A stretch of DNA of 64,000 nucleotides from Nannochloropsis oceanica (lineage: Eukaryota; Sar; Eustigmatophyceae; Eustigmatales; Monodopsidaceae), in assembly GCA_004519485.1 (NCBI GenBank), contig CP038133.1, positions 744,001 to 808,000 on the forward strand. Reading direction: 5' to 3'. The notes under the pieces are model-generated. The model was not told where the DNA came from. It saw only the letters and a program-made list of their open reading frames with translations, and did not search any database. Below are positions 35,106 through 44,449 of the stretch, piece by piece (the stretch's first letter is position 1; every line of letters begins with the position of its first letter). The position numbers and the translations under genes were made by a program.

Positions 35106-36380
35106 ATGCCTCGTCGAACCGGTCAACGCAGCAGTGGTAGCAGCGATGATGCTGGGTCGAATGGACAGGTCTTGCGCTTGCAACAGCAGATTAGGGATGG
35201 GGAGACCTACGAGGCTCTCCAGACGACACGGGCTCTCTTTGCCCGGATGGAACGCAGTGGCAAACGTGGAGGCGGAGGGGAGGCACGTGCGATCCTTTTG
35301 AAAGTGGCCAGTACACTGGCCGAGGCGGGGGAGTTCAAGTCGGCCTTGGATTTGGCGCGTTTGTACATGACGAATAATAAGAGGGAAAATGGTTCGACTG
35401 CTGCTGCTGGTGGTGGTGGTGCCGCTGCGAGCGGTAATCGAGTAGAAGAATTGAGTGCCAAAGAAGCTAGAGAAACTGCCGCCATACCTTCTTCTTCCTT
35501 ATCAAAAACGGAAACAGAAGAGGAGGATCACCCTTCCTGGATACCCCATCGCTTTGCAACGGGGGGACGGGTGGCCATGTTGTCACTTGCGCGGATGCTG
35601 CCACAAGGATCGAAGGAACGTGTGTCGTTGCTAAAAGGCATCACGCGGTGGGCCGTGGAGGAACAGAAGCAGCAGCAGCTGGAGGAAGGTGAGGAAGAAG
35701 AGGAGGGTTTGGCGCTGGGGTTGGAGCTTGCGGAGGCCTACAAAGATTATGGAGACTATGCACAGGCGGCTTTGAAGCACGCGCAACTTGCCTTGGGCTT
35801 GAAGGAGGGAGGGAGGGGGGGAGCGAGGGAGAGACTGGCGGCATCGTATGTGGGGTTACTGGAGCATTGGAGCGAGGACGGGTACAAGGGGGAGAAAGAC
35901 TTGTTTGTAGCTCGAGCAGCTATGCACGTCCTGGCATCTTCCCCCCCTTCCTCCTTCAAGAGTGCTGTGGCATTTGCTCGTGCCCTACTCACTGCTGCTG
36001 CCGCCTCCTCCTCTCTTGGCTCTTCCCTCGCTCCTTCTCCCTTGGCGCATTACGTGTCTTTGCTGTTGGATCTTTTGGAGGCGGATGGAGGGAAGGAAGG
36101 AGGGAAGGAGGGGGAGTTGTTCCGGTTGTTGTCGTCGAGGTACCAGCCTGTGTTGAGGCGGGATCCTTTGTTTGAGAAGTGGGTGGGGAGAATAGCAGAG
36201 GTGGGTTTTGGACTGTTGCCGCCCGTGAACCCGATGCAGGCGTTGATGAATAGTATGATGGGAGGCCTAGGAGGGGGAGGGGGAGGGGCAGGGATGGGCA
36301 GTTTGCTTGGGAAAATGCTGGGGGGAGGGGCGGGGGGAGGAGGGGGGTTATTGGGGCAATTGGGCGGATTGGGATTCTAG
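35106..36380 (+). CDS. GET4: GET4/TRC35, tail-anchored protein insertion factor
   Basis: Single exon, 424 aa (human GET4 327; the extra length lies in Gly/Glu-rich inserts). GET4 is an alpha-helical solenoid that bridges Get5/UBL4A and the ATPase Get3 in the cytosolic pathway handing tail-anchored proteins to the ER. Recognisable blocks: YEALQTTRALFARM and ALDLARLYM in the first helices, KERVSLLKGITRWA, LALGLELAEAYKDYGDYAQA, DLFVARAAMHVL, and the most diagnostic SSRYQPVLRRDPLFEKWVGRIAEVGFGLLPP at about residues 345-375, matching QPSLRRDPMY and the FFGVPP region of GET4. The C-terminus is a Gly-rich MGGLGG/LLGKMLGGG tail. Low-complexity inserts (poly-Ala/Gly at about 97-112, Glu run at about 195) are between helices. 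Intact, unlike its inverted copy. Confidence 0.9.
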   Translation: MPRRTGQRSSGSSDDAGSNGQVLRLQQQIRDGETYEALQTTRALFARMERSGKRGGGGEARAILLKVASTLAEAGEFKSALDLARLYMTNNKRENGSTAAAGGGGAAASGNRVEELSAKEARETAAIPSSSLSKTETEEEDHPSWIPHRFATGGRVAMLSLARMLPQGSKERVSLLKGITRWAVEEQKQQQLEEGEEEEEGLALGLELAEAYKDYGDYAQAALKHAQLALGLKEGGRGGARERLAASYVGLLEHWSEDGYKGEKDLFVARAAMHVLASSPPSSFKSAVAFARALLTAAAASSSLGSSLAPSPLAHYVSLLLDLLEADGGKEGGKEGELFRLLSSRYQPVLRRDPLFEKWVGRIAEVGFGLLPPVNPMQALMNSMMGGLGGGGGGAGMGSLLGKMLGGGAGGGGGLLGQLGGLGF

Positions 36381-36673
36381 AAGGAGAAGGACTGAGTGGG
36401 AGGGAGGGAGGGACGGTCGAAGGCAAAGAGGCCTGGTTTCCCAGCAACAGCAAGAAAGGAGATATCGTAGATAATGTGCGTGCATGATTCTGCTTTCTCG
36501 TCACACTGGTTTCTGTGTCATCTATAATAGATGAACAAGAAACCAGTGTGACGAGAAAGCAGAATCATGCACGCACATTATCTACGATATCTCCTTTCTT
36601 GCTGTTGCTGGGAAAAACCAGGCCTCTTTGCCTTCGACCGTCCCTCCCTCCCTCCCACTCAGTCCTTCTCCTT

Positions 36674-37944
36674 CTAGAATTCCCAATCCGCCAATTGCCC
36701 CAATAACCCCCCTCCTCCCCCGCCCCTCCCACCAGCATTTTTCCAAGCAAACTGCCCATCCCTGCCCCTCCCCCTCCCACTCCTAGGCCTCCCATCATAC
36801 TATTCATCAACGCCTGCATCGGGTTCACGGGCGGGCAACAGTCCAAAACCCACCTCTGCTATTCTCCCCACCCACTTCTCAAACAAAGGATCCCGCCTCA
36901 ACACAGGCTGGTACCTCGACGACAACAAACCGGAACAAACTCCCCTCCTTCCCTCCTTCCTTCCCTCCATCCGCCTCCAAAAGATCCAACAGCAAAGACA
37001 CGTAATGCGCCAAGGGAGAAGGAGCGAGGGAAAGAGCCAAGAGAGGAGGAGGCGGCCAGCAGCAGTGAGTAGGGCACGAGCAAATGCCACAGCACTCTTG
37101 AAGGAGGAAGGGGGGGAAGATGCCAGGACGTGCATAGCTGCTCGAGCTACAAAACAAGTCTTTCTCCCCCTTGTACCCGTCCTCGCTCCAATGCTCCAGT
37201 AACCCCACATACGATGCCGCCAGTCTCTCCCTCGCTCCCCCCTCCCTCCCTCCTTCAAGCCAAGGCAAGTTGCGCGTGCTTCAAAAGCCGCCTGTGCATA
37301 GTCTCCATAATCTTTGTAGGCCTCCGCAAGCTCCACAACCCAGCGCCAAACCTCCTCTTCTTCCTCACCTTCCTCCAGCTGCTGCTGCTTCTGTTCCTCC
37401 ACGGCCCACCGCGTGATGCCTTTTAGCAACGACACACGTTCCTTCGATCTTGTGGCAGCATCCGCGCAAGTGACAACATGGCCACCCGTCCCCCCGTTGC
37501 AAAGCGATGGGGTATCCAGGAAGGGTGATCCTCCTCTTCTGTTTCCGTTTTTGATAAGGAAGAAGAAGGTATGGCGGCAGTTTCTCTAGCTTCTTTGGCA
37601 CTCAATTCTTCTACTCGATTACCGCTCGCAGCGGCACCACCACCACCAGCAGCAGCAGTCGAACCATTTCCCTCTTATTATTCGTCATGTACAACGCGCC
37701 AAATCCAAGGCCGACTTGAACTCCCCCGCTCGGCCAGTGTACTGGCCACTTCAAAAGGATCGCACGTGCCTCCCCTCCGCCTCCACGTTTGCCACTGCGT
37801 TCCATCCGGGCAAAGAGAGCCCGTGTCGTCTGGAGAGCCTCGTAGGTCTCCCATCCCTAATCTGCTGTTGCAAGCGCAAGACCTGTCCATTCGACCCAGC
37901 ATCATCGCTGCTACCACTGCTGCGTGACCGGTTCGACGAGGCAT
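36674..37944 (-). pseudogene. Broken inverted copy of GET4 (probable artefact)
   Basis: Runs from an ATG at 37944 to the TAG at 36676-36674, 1271 bases against 1275 in the intact gene. The reading frame is interrupted repeatedly by one-base indels, so that the copy falls into fragments (for example 37944-37678, 37805-37611, 37605-37423, 37435-36800 and 36846-36565), although the DNA stays almost identical. Damage without compensating synonymous change, and of the same kind in noncoding flanks, suggests sequencing error rather than ageing. It is not evidence for a second functional GET4. Confidence 0.85.
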
Positions 37945-38816
37945 GACGGGTGTGGCTAGCGTGGTGGTGTGTGGGAGGCTAGGAGTGCGTCGAAATAGAA
38001 CAAGGCCCCGAAGCTAAGTGCTGCTGCTGGCCGGTTGAACGAGTGGAGACGGTTTTAAAATGCTGGCCACCCAAAAACGACAAGCCCTGGTGCTCGTTCG
38101 CTGGAGGCCTGTCTAATTGTTCAATAGGTGATGGCCGTGTAATCTAACGAATTTCAGCAGGAGGAGACGAGCAATAATGTGCATTGGTATGATGAGGATT
38201 GATCCAAGTATCGCTCGACCGACGAGTCGTGTGTGTGTACGAGGGCACCAAGTCAAATTGAGTCTGCCCTCATTGGCTATGGCCTCAATTCACACACAGA
38301 CTCCTCACCAATGGACATAAATCTCAGGTATCTCTACACTACTCCTCTTCTCCTCCTTCTCGTTCAGGGCTGATATGCAGTGATACAAACGCCGCGGAGG
38401 GCGGGCGCGACTAGCTAAGGGCCATAACGACTCCTCTTCTTCCCCGGGCCATGACTTTTGGGGCTTGGTAGTCCACGCCACCCACTCTGTCTCCGCCCAA
38501 CGCAAGCCCAAAGCTAGGCAATATTGATCTCACGCCTCTTTTCCACCCTTCTGGTCTGCTACAGGCGGAAGAGGGTCTCAGCCGGCGTGTGTTTGCCCTC
38601 GGAAGACCAACTAAGGCTTGAAGAGCACGACATGGAGCTCAACTCGGGCCTCCGTCCGTAGTGCCTGCAATCAGCCAATCATCTACCCCTTCCCCCTCAT
38701 CCCCTCACCATCCCTTCATCCTGCACGAATACACACACAACAGGCAGGCAGGGAGCGCGGCGTGCACCCACCGAGAAGGACAGCGAGAAGGGGGAGCGAG
38801 ATAGGTGTGAGGAGGA
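37945..38816. other. Inverted copy of the PP1-GET4 intergenic region
   Basis: Reverse complement of 34,237-35,105 with scattered indels and a few substitutions. No independent content. Confidence 0.85.
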
Positions 38817-39729
38817 ATGGAGGGTGCCGTTGCTGCTGCCAGCACTGCAGGTAGAGGAGGAGGAGGCACGGCTGCGCCTACGGACGCTGTTCTTGCAGAA
38901 GTAAATGCTATCATTGAGAAGCTTCTTGCTGTCCGGGGCACGCGGCAATCGAGCACATGCAGGTAGAGGGCACGAGGGAAGGGAGGGGTGGGAGGAAGGC
39001 TCCTAATGGAAGACGTACACGTCCATACACTTATGCCCACCAAGAGGGAGAAGAAAAGAGCAAGTGATTCGGAGATGCAAGGATACAAAGACAGAGTGAC
39101 GACCGATTTCAACTCTGCTTTCCGCATAAATCCTCACACAGCCTCCCCCCGCCCTCCCTCCCTCCCTCCCACCCTAGGTGACCTTAACGAGGACGAGGTC
39201 AAAATGCTCTGTCAACGTTCCCGCGAGATTTTCCTGTCCCAACCCATCCTGATTGAAGTGGAGGCCCCTGTCAAGATCTGTGGGGATTTACACGGACAAT
39301 TTTACGACCTACTGCGGTTGTTTGAGTACGGAGGGTACCTCCTGAGAGCAACTACTTATTTTTGGGTAGGAGGGAGGGAGGGAGTGAGGGAGGGACGGAG
39401 GGGTAGAGGGAGGTAGAGGAAGAAGGGAGGGAGGGAGGGAGGAAAGGAGGGAGGGCTTGGGGGTACGAGGGTGGGAGGGAGTGGGGGAGGCATCTACTTG
39501 TTTTTGGGATGAGTCTGACGTGGGGGGAGGGGGAGGGAAGGGAGGGGCCCTGTTGGCATGCATGCTCACCCTGCCTCCCTCCCTCCCTCCCTCCCGCCCT
39601 CTCTCCTTCCTCTCTCAGCGATTACGTGGACAGGGGCAAGCAGTCTCTGGAGACGATTTGCCTACTCCTGGCCTACAAAATAAAATACCCGGAAATTTCC
39701 ACATCCTCCGCGGCAATCACGAGTGTGCC
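38817..39729 (+). pseudogene. Broken inverted copy of PP1 exons 1-3 (probable artefact)
   Basis: Exon 1 copy 38817-38962 (146 bases, one fewer than the intact exon), exon 2 copy 39178-39365 (188 against 191; one base missing near its start, one in the GGTACC block, one in the terminal G run) and the beginning of exon 3 from 39619, cut off by the gap at 39730. The metal-binding block GDLHGQF is still readable, but each exon is out of frame somewhere. Introns are copied too. See the palindrome entry for interpretation. Confidence 0.85.
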
Positions 39730-39829
39730 NNNNNNNNNNNNNNNNNNNNNNNNNNNNNNNNNNNNNNNNNNNNNNNNNNNNNNNNNNNNNNNNNNNNNNN
39801 NNNNNNNNNNNNNNNNNNNNNNNNNNNNN
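39730..39829. other. Assembly gap of exactly 100 N
   Basis: A round 100-base gap is the usual placeholder for unknown length between contigs. The right arm of the palindrome ends at its left side and a truncated gene begins at its right side. Confidence 0.99.
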
Positions 39830-42326
39830 CTCATCAAATTTGGCGTACATAAGCTTGACCGGCTTCCCATCCAGCCCCAAGGCGACGATCTGAGACTCCT
39901 TCGCCCTCCCCCCCCCTCCCTTTCTCAATGCCTAATGCCCGGGCTGCAGCCCAATTCAGCACGCTGGTTTGTGCGCCTGTGTCAAGCAGTCCCACCACCG
40001 GTTTATTGATTTGGTTGTTTAAAATGACCGTTACGGACAGGAGGGAATTCGAACCGAGGAGGTTCTCTGCCACACCTTTCCTTAACCTTGCTGCGCCGGC
40101 TGGTGTGGAGGAGGGGGAAGAAGACACAGGCCAGAAATCCAACAACCCTTCCAAGGCCAACCCTCCCTCCTTCCCTGCCTCGCCCTCCTTCCCTCGCTCG
40201 TAACACCGCAACATGGCATGTCTCCAATCGAAGTCCACAATCTCGAAGGCCCCGAAAAAACTCTGTCCCAGAATCCCATCGAATCTCTCACTGCTCGACC
40301 ATTCCCCTCCTCCCTCCCTTCCTCCCTCCTCTCCTCCTCCGAGCAGGACGGCAGCACCTATGGACATCTCATGTCCCTCCCTCACGCTCGTTCCTCCCAA
40401 GTACAGATTAATGGAAACTTTCCTCGCCCTCACCTCCCCACCCGCCCCCGGCCCCGCCATCCGCACAATTTCGTCCTCCTTCCCTCCCTCCTTCCCTCCC
40501 TCCTTCCCTCCCTCCTTCCCTGCAGCACACATCTCCCACATCTCCTTCCTCAACAACGTTCCTCCCGCCGCAGTATCGAGCATGAACAGCACCTCCTTCC
40601 CTCCCTTCCCCCCTCCCTCCTCCATCACCGCGGGCACGCCATACTGCCATGGAACCCCAAAAATCGAACTTCCCATCTCCTTCCCTCCTCCCGTCTCCCT
40701 CGTTCCCAACACCACTTTTTCCGACACACACTTCACGAGCGGTAGCTCCAAGGTGGCCATAGCCCGCCTGATGGGCAGTAACGGTCCCTCCAACGTCATC
40801 CGACGTTGCGCCCAATCGAGAATCAGGCGGTCGGCGGCACTTCCTAGGACATCAAGACCTAGGACCATCGCGGGCGTGTTGCTCAATCCGGCGTAAGCAA
40901 ATACGGGCAAATCCGCGATGGCCAGTCGCCGACTCGGAATCTCAATATAACTACTGCTGCTGCCACTCTCCTTGCTGCTGGTACTCCCGGGCGCGCCACT
41001 CCCCAAGCTCAACCTCGTCTCCTCTGCGAAACAAACCTCAATACCCCCAGCACCCTCCACCCCCTCCTCCTCCCCCGCCATCGTCGGGGTCACCACCCGG
41101 CCTTCTTCCCCCCCCTCCCTCCCTTCCTCGCTCCCTCCCTTCTTCTCCAATCGATATCCCAGGGCCTTGGCTGCCTTCCAGTTCAAAATGCTACTCTGAC
41201 AGCCCAGGTCAACAATTGCCGGGATACCCGCCACGCTTCCGTCCAAATGCACGTCCACAATCCACACCTCTGGCCGTTCCCCCCCCCTCTCCCCCCCTCC
41301 CTCCCCGTCCTCCTCGTCGGAATCCTCCTCCTCCGTCTCTCCCTTCTGATACGCCTCCAACGCCATCCTTGCATCCATCTTGATTGTCAACGGTGCAAAA
41401 TCTACCGTCCACCCCTTCCTTCCCCCCGATCCCTCCCTCTCTCCCTCCCTCCCTCCCTCACTCTTCTTCAGCTCTTCTATTCCCTTCAAGACCGTCGGGC
41501 CTCCTTTAGGGCTCTTCACCCTCCCTTCCATCGTCCTCAAATTAATCTCCACCGCACCAAAGGATCTCAAGAAGGGGAGACCTAAGCACCCTGCGCCGAT
41601 TCCCCCCCAGACATCGGAGACGACGGCTCGAGTATACACATGCACATTACCCGGCGTGGACGGTAACAGGATGTCCAACGCGATTTCCTCCGACTTGAGC
41701 AATTCCTCTTCGTCCTCGTCCAAACCCATCCCGCCTTTTTCTTCTTCCTCCTGCTTACGCTTTTGTTTCTTCTGCTTCTTCTTGTCACCCTTCTTCCCCT
41801 TAACCTTTCCTCCTCCTCCACCCCCTCCTCCACCACCAAATCCCTTCTTTCCCCCCGCCGCTGCTGCTGCCACCGCTGGAGAAGATTCAGATACAGAATT
41901 TAGAGCATCCGCCACCTCCCTCGTCACCAGATTAACTGAGGCTGTTGTATCCACAGTGAATTCAAACGATTTTCCACCAATAAGAACAGAGAGGGTCAAT
42001 AGGTAGTCGACAGAGGCTGGGAATTGCGTATCGGGCGTTGGGGGAAAGTCAGCTCGACTGAATGGTAGGGTGGCCGTGCCCACTTCCTCAATAGTGCGGG
42101 GACGGGAGGGTGCATTATCGTTGTCCATAGTCGTGCTTTGGAGTCCAGTGGAGGGCAGGAGAGAGGTGCTAACAGAGGTGGACGGGAGTAGGAACCGGGC
42201 GGGAGTGGTCGAGGTTGAGGTGGGCAGGCACGATGGAAGGAAGAAAAAGGTTTCTACAAGGGGGAGGGTGACGAGAAGGAGCAGGTTAAGGAGAGCTGGT
42301 GACGGCGCTGTCCTTGGTGGTGGCAT
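39830..42326 (-). CDS. Plastid-type protein with four retropepsin-like domains (3' end lost in gap)
   Basis: More than 800 codons from the ATG at 42326 (open frame begins at 42467). Residues 1-26 are a signal peptide (LLNLLLLVTLPLVET) followed by FFFLP and a Ser/Thr-rich stretch, an algal plastid address. Four segments look like the single-lobe aspartic protease fold: SFEFTVDTTASVNLVT (about 115), GIPAIVDLGCQSSILNWKAAKALG (about 370), EVLFMLDTAAGGTLLRKEMW (about 580) and VVGLLDTGAQTSVLNWAAARALG (about 780). Segments 2 and 4 share SxLNWxAAxALG and are clear repeats. Only the last keeps the catalytic D-T-G; the others read DTT, DLG and DTA and may be inactive. Linkers are Glu/Gly/Lys-rich. At a C run at about 39,905-39,920 the frame changes and conserved-looking sequence (KESQIVALGLDGKPVKLMYA) goes on into the gap. 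No gag, reverse transcriptase or LTR is near: a host gene. Confidence 0.75.
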
Positions 42327-42795
42327 TGTGTTGGTTGGGCTGGAAGGAGTGTGTGGATGGCGGGCGGAGAGGCTGATTGAAGGGCCGTGGGCCACTTTTG
42401 ATATGCTGTAATTTTGGGCGCTGGCTGCTGAATGAAGGCGAAGGACCCGAGACCTGTCTGTATACAAATGAGTGCGTGGTAGAGGTAAGTGAGAATGTCA
42501 GAAAGGCATTCCTTGTGGTCAATTTGAGTACTACGGGCTCGGACCTGGGAGGGTGGAGCGACGCGGCCTGGACTCTGAGGGTCAAGCTGGTCAAGCCTTC
42601 GTCCGACTCGGACGCGGAGGAGCGCGCAAAGATGCGACGTTCCCTTCCTTCATGCATTTTCTCTTTCTGTGCATTCACGATCCCGTGACAATCTCACGCA
42701 TGTCCTACTCACTCCACAACACAGTTTGCACACACCGGCCAGTCCTCAGGCCGACCAGGCCTATCGATAAGCCAATCCCTCCTAGTCATCATCTC
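42327..42795. promoter_or_regulatory. Divergent promoter region between the retropepsin-like gene and TAF12
   Basis: About 470 bases between start codons on opposite strands. The open frame of TAF12 extends back into it to 42553, but without similarity to the family. Confidence 0.4.
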
Positions 42796-43173
42796 ATGGC
42801 CCTGCCCCCTAACCAAACGCTGGACAAATGGAAGCAAGCGCACAACACCTCCGGTGGCCCCATCGCCAGCACCAAGCAACGTAGGCTGCAGGCGTTGCTG
42901 GATGAAGTCGACCCGTCCGGCACGTTTCGTCTGGACGGCGAGGCGGAGGAGATAGTGTTGTATCTGATCGAGCAGTTCATGACTTCCGTGGCGACGCACT
43001 CGGCACAGCTCGCGAGGCATCGAGGGGCCACTGCGATAGAGCATAGTGACGTGGCGTTTACGCTCTTGAAACAGTGGAATATGGCCGTACCTGCCATTGG
43101 AACGTCGGCGTCAAGGGGGGGAGGCGGGGGCGGAGGAGGAGGAAAGAAGGGGGCGAAGAGAAAGTCGAGGTGA
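42796..43173 (+). CDS. TAF12: TFIID subunit TAF12, histone-fold protein
   Basis: 125 aa from the ATG at 42796 (MALPPNQTLDKW). TAF12 pairs with TAF4 through a histone fold in TFIID and SAGA in the nucleus. The fold is complete: LQALLDEVDPSG (alpha 1), AEEIVLYLIEQFMTSVATHSAQLARHRG (alpha 2), TAIEHSDVAFTLLKQWNM (loop 2 and alpha 3) and the signature WNMAVPAIG, matching WNMWIPGFG of animal TAF12. The C-terminus is a Gly run and a Lys/Arg nuclear-signal-like tail (KKGAKRKSR). Alternative upstream ATGs at 42700 and 42553 would add residues with no family similarity; the protein is otherwise at the short end of TAF12 lengths, like plant minimal forms. Confidence 0.93.
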   Translation: MALPPNQTLDKWKQAHNTSGGPIASTKQRRLQALLDEVDPSGTFRLDGEAEEIVLYLIEQFMTSVATHSAQLARHRGATAIEHSDVAFTLLKQWNMAVPAIGTSASRGGGGGGGGGKKGAKRKSR

Positions 43174-44449
43174 GAGAGAGAGGGAGCATGTACAAAGAAG
43201 ATAAAGAAAAGGGCAATAGTGGAGTACTCCTTTGTTGGAAGGGAGGCAGGATAAAGTGTCCTGCGTTCATTTGTGTGTCAACGAATCCATTGTTAACATC
43301 CCTTGGTTGTTTTTTCTGCTTAGTTCGTCTTTCTATTTTTTTACACACATTTCCTGTTATCGATATCCCTTTGCTTGCTTTTTGCTTGTGATTCTTCCCA
43401 TGATCGATTACTTCTCAAACTTTCGGGGGCGGAGGGGAGTCTAGGATGCCGGACTTAATTGCACGTATTCTTTCTGACACACAGAAACGAAGGGAGGGAA
43501 TGAGGGAAGGAAAAGGCCTGTTTAATTCATCCTATTGCTCTAGTCCTTCTCCTTCTCCATCGCCCAGCTTTGATCAAGTGATTCGATGAGTGAAGAGTAG
43601 GTATGAATCTTTTATTGACCTCTTCCTCTAACTTTTCCTCTCTTTCTTGCTCTAGCATCGCTGCTGCTGCTGCTACTCCTGTCACTGCGGCATGTCTGAA
43701 GACGGGGTTCAAGAAATTGGGCGAGCATTTGACGCGGAGCTGAGCGTAGAAAACTTGAATCTTGGAGTGGTCGACGAGGCACCCTACCTGTGTGGGAGCA
43801 CCTTAGACACTCCCGCGATTGCCTTAGCACCACAAGGACATTGGATAATACCAGCTCACCTTTCCATCATCTGCTTGATAGTTAAGCCATGCTCCCCCGC
43901 GCCATACAAAACGTGTACCCGTTCTCCACGATGTAATCAAATGAACATCAAATAAATTCCACTTTTCAAAAGTATCAGTACATTTTCTTGATTCTTTCTC
44001 GTCGATTTCTCTGCGGCCGCGCTTTCTGGTTCGCGTCTTCCGTCTCCACCCATCGTGTTTTCTCTCTTCGCTCTTTTAGACTGAACTACAGCAACGTTTT
44101 TGTCTTTTTATAATCAGAACTTATTGAATAATGTAGTTGAAATCCGACTTTCTCTCTGCTACTAATAGGGTACACTTTGAAACACCACCCACCCACAACA
44201 CTCTTCTTCATTGGTGTTGTCAGTAAGCAAAATGTAATTTGTAACATATGGAAGGCCTGTAGGAGGGCAGAGATACATTCAGACTGACTCTACGTGTACT
44301 TTTTAATCTCTTGCCCCCTCCCTTCAAGCTCTCCTCTATTTCCCTCTTCCTCTCCTCCGTCTCTCTATTCGACACAATAGTAAAATATTTTTGTCTCGTC
44401 ACCTTCTACCCGTTCCTTCACTAGATCTACACCTTTCCCCCTCCCTTTC
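43174..44449. other. Convergent 3' flanks, no gene recognised
   Basis: About 1.3 kb between the stops of TAF12 and the aspartic protease. Small frames exist (43692-43955 plus, MSEDGVQEIGRAFDAELSVEN..., and 43527-43712 minus), but neither has a known motif or clear codon bias. A short unannotated gene here cannot be excluded. Confidence 0.4.

Noticed and set aside
36674-37944. Second GET4 gene
   Set aside because: It is an inverted, frame-broken copy with indel-type differences, better explained as an artefact than as a paralogue.
39830-42326. Retropepsin-like domains as remains of a retroelement
   Set aside because: No gag, reverse transcriptase, integrase or LTR nearby; the protein has a plastid address and internal host-type repeats.
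43692-43955. 87-codon plus-strand frame (MSEDGVQEIGRAFD...) between TAF12 and the aspartic protease
   Set aside because: Looks partly protein-like but has no known motif or partner exons, so I did not call it a gene.
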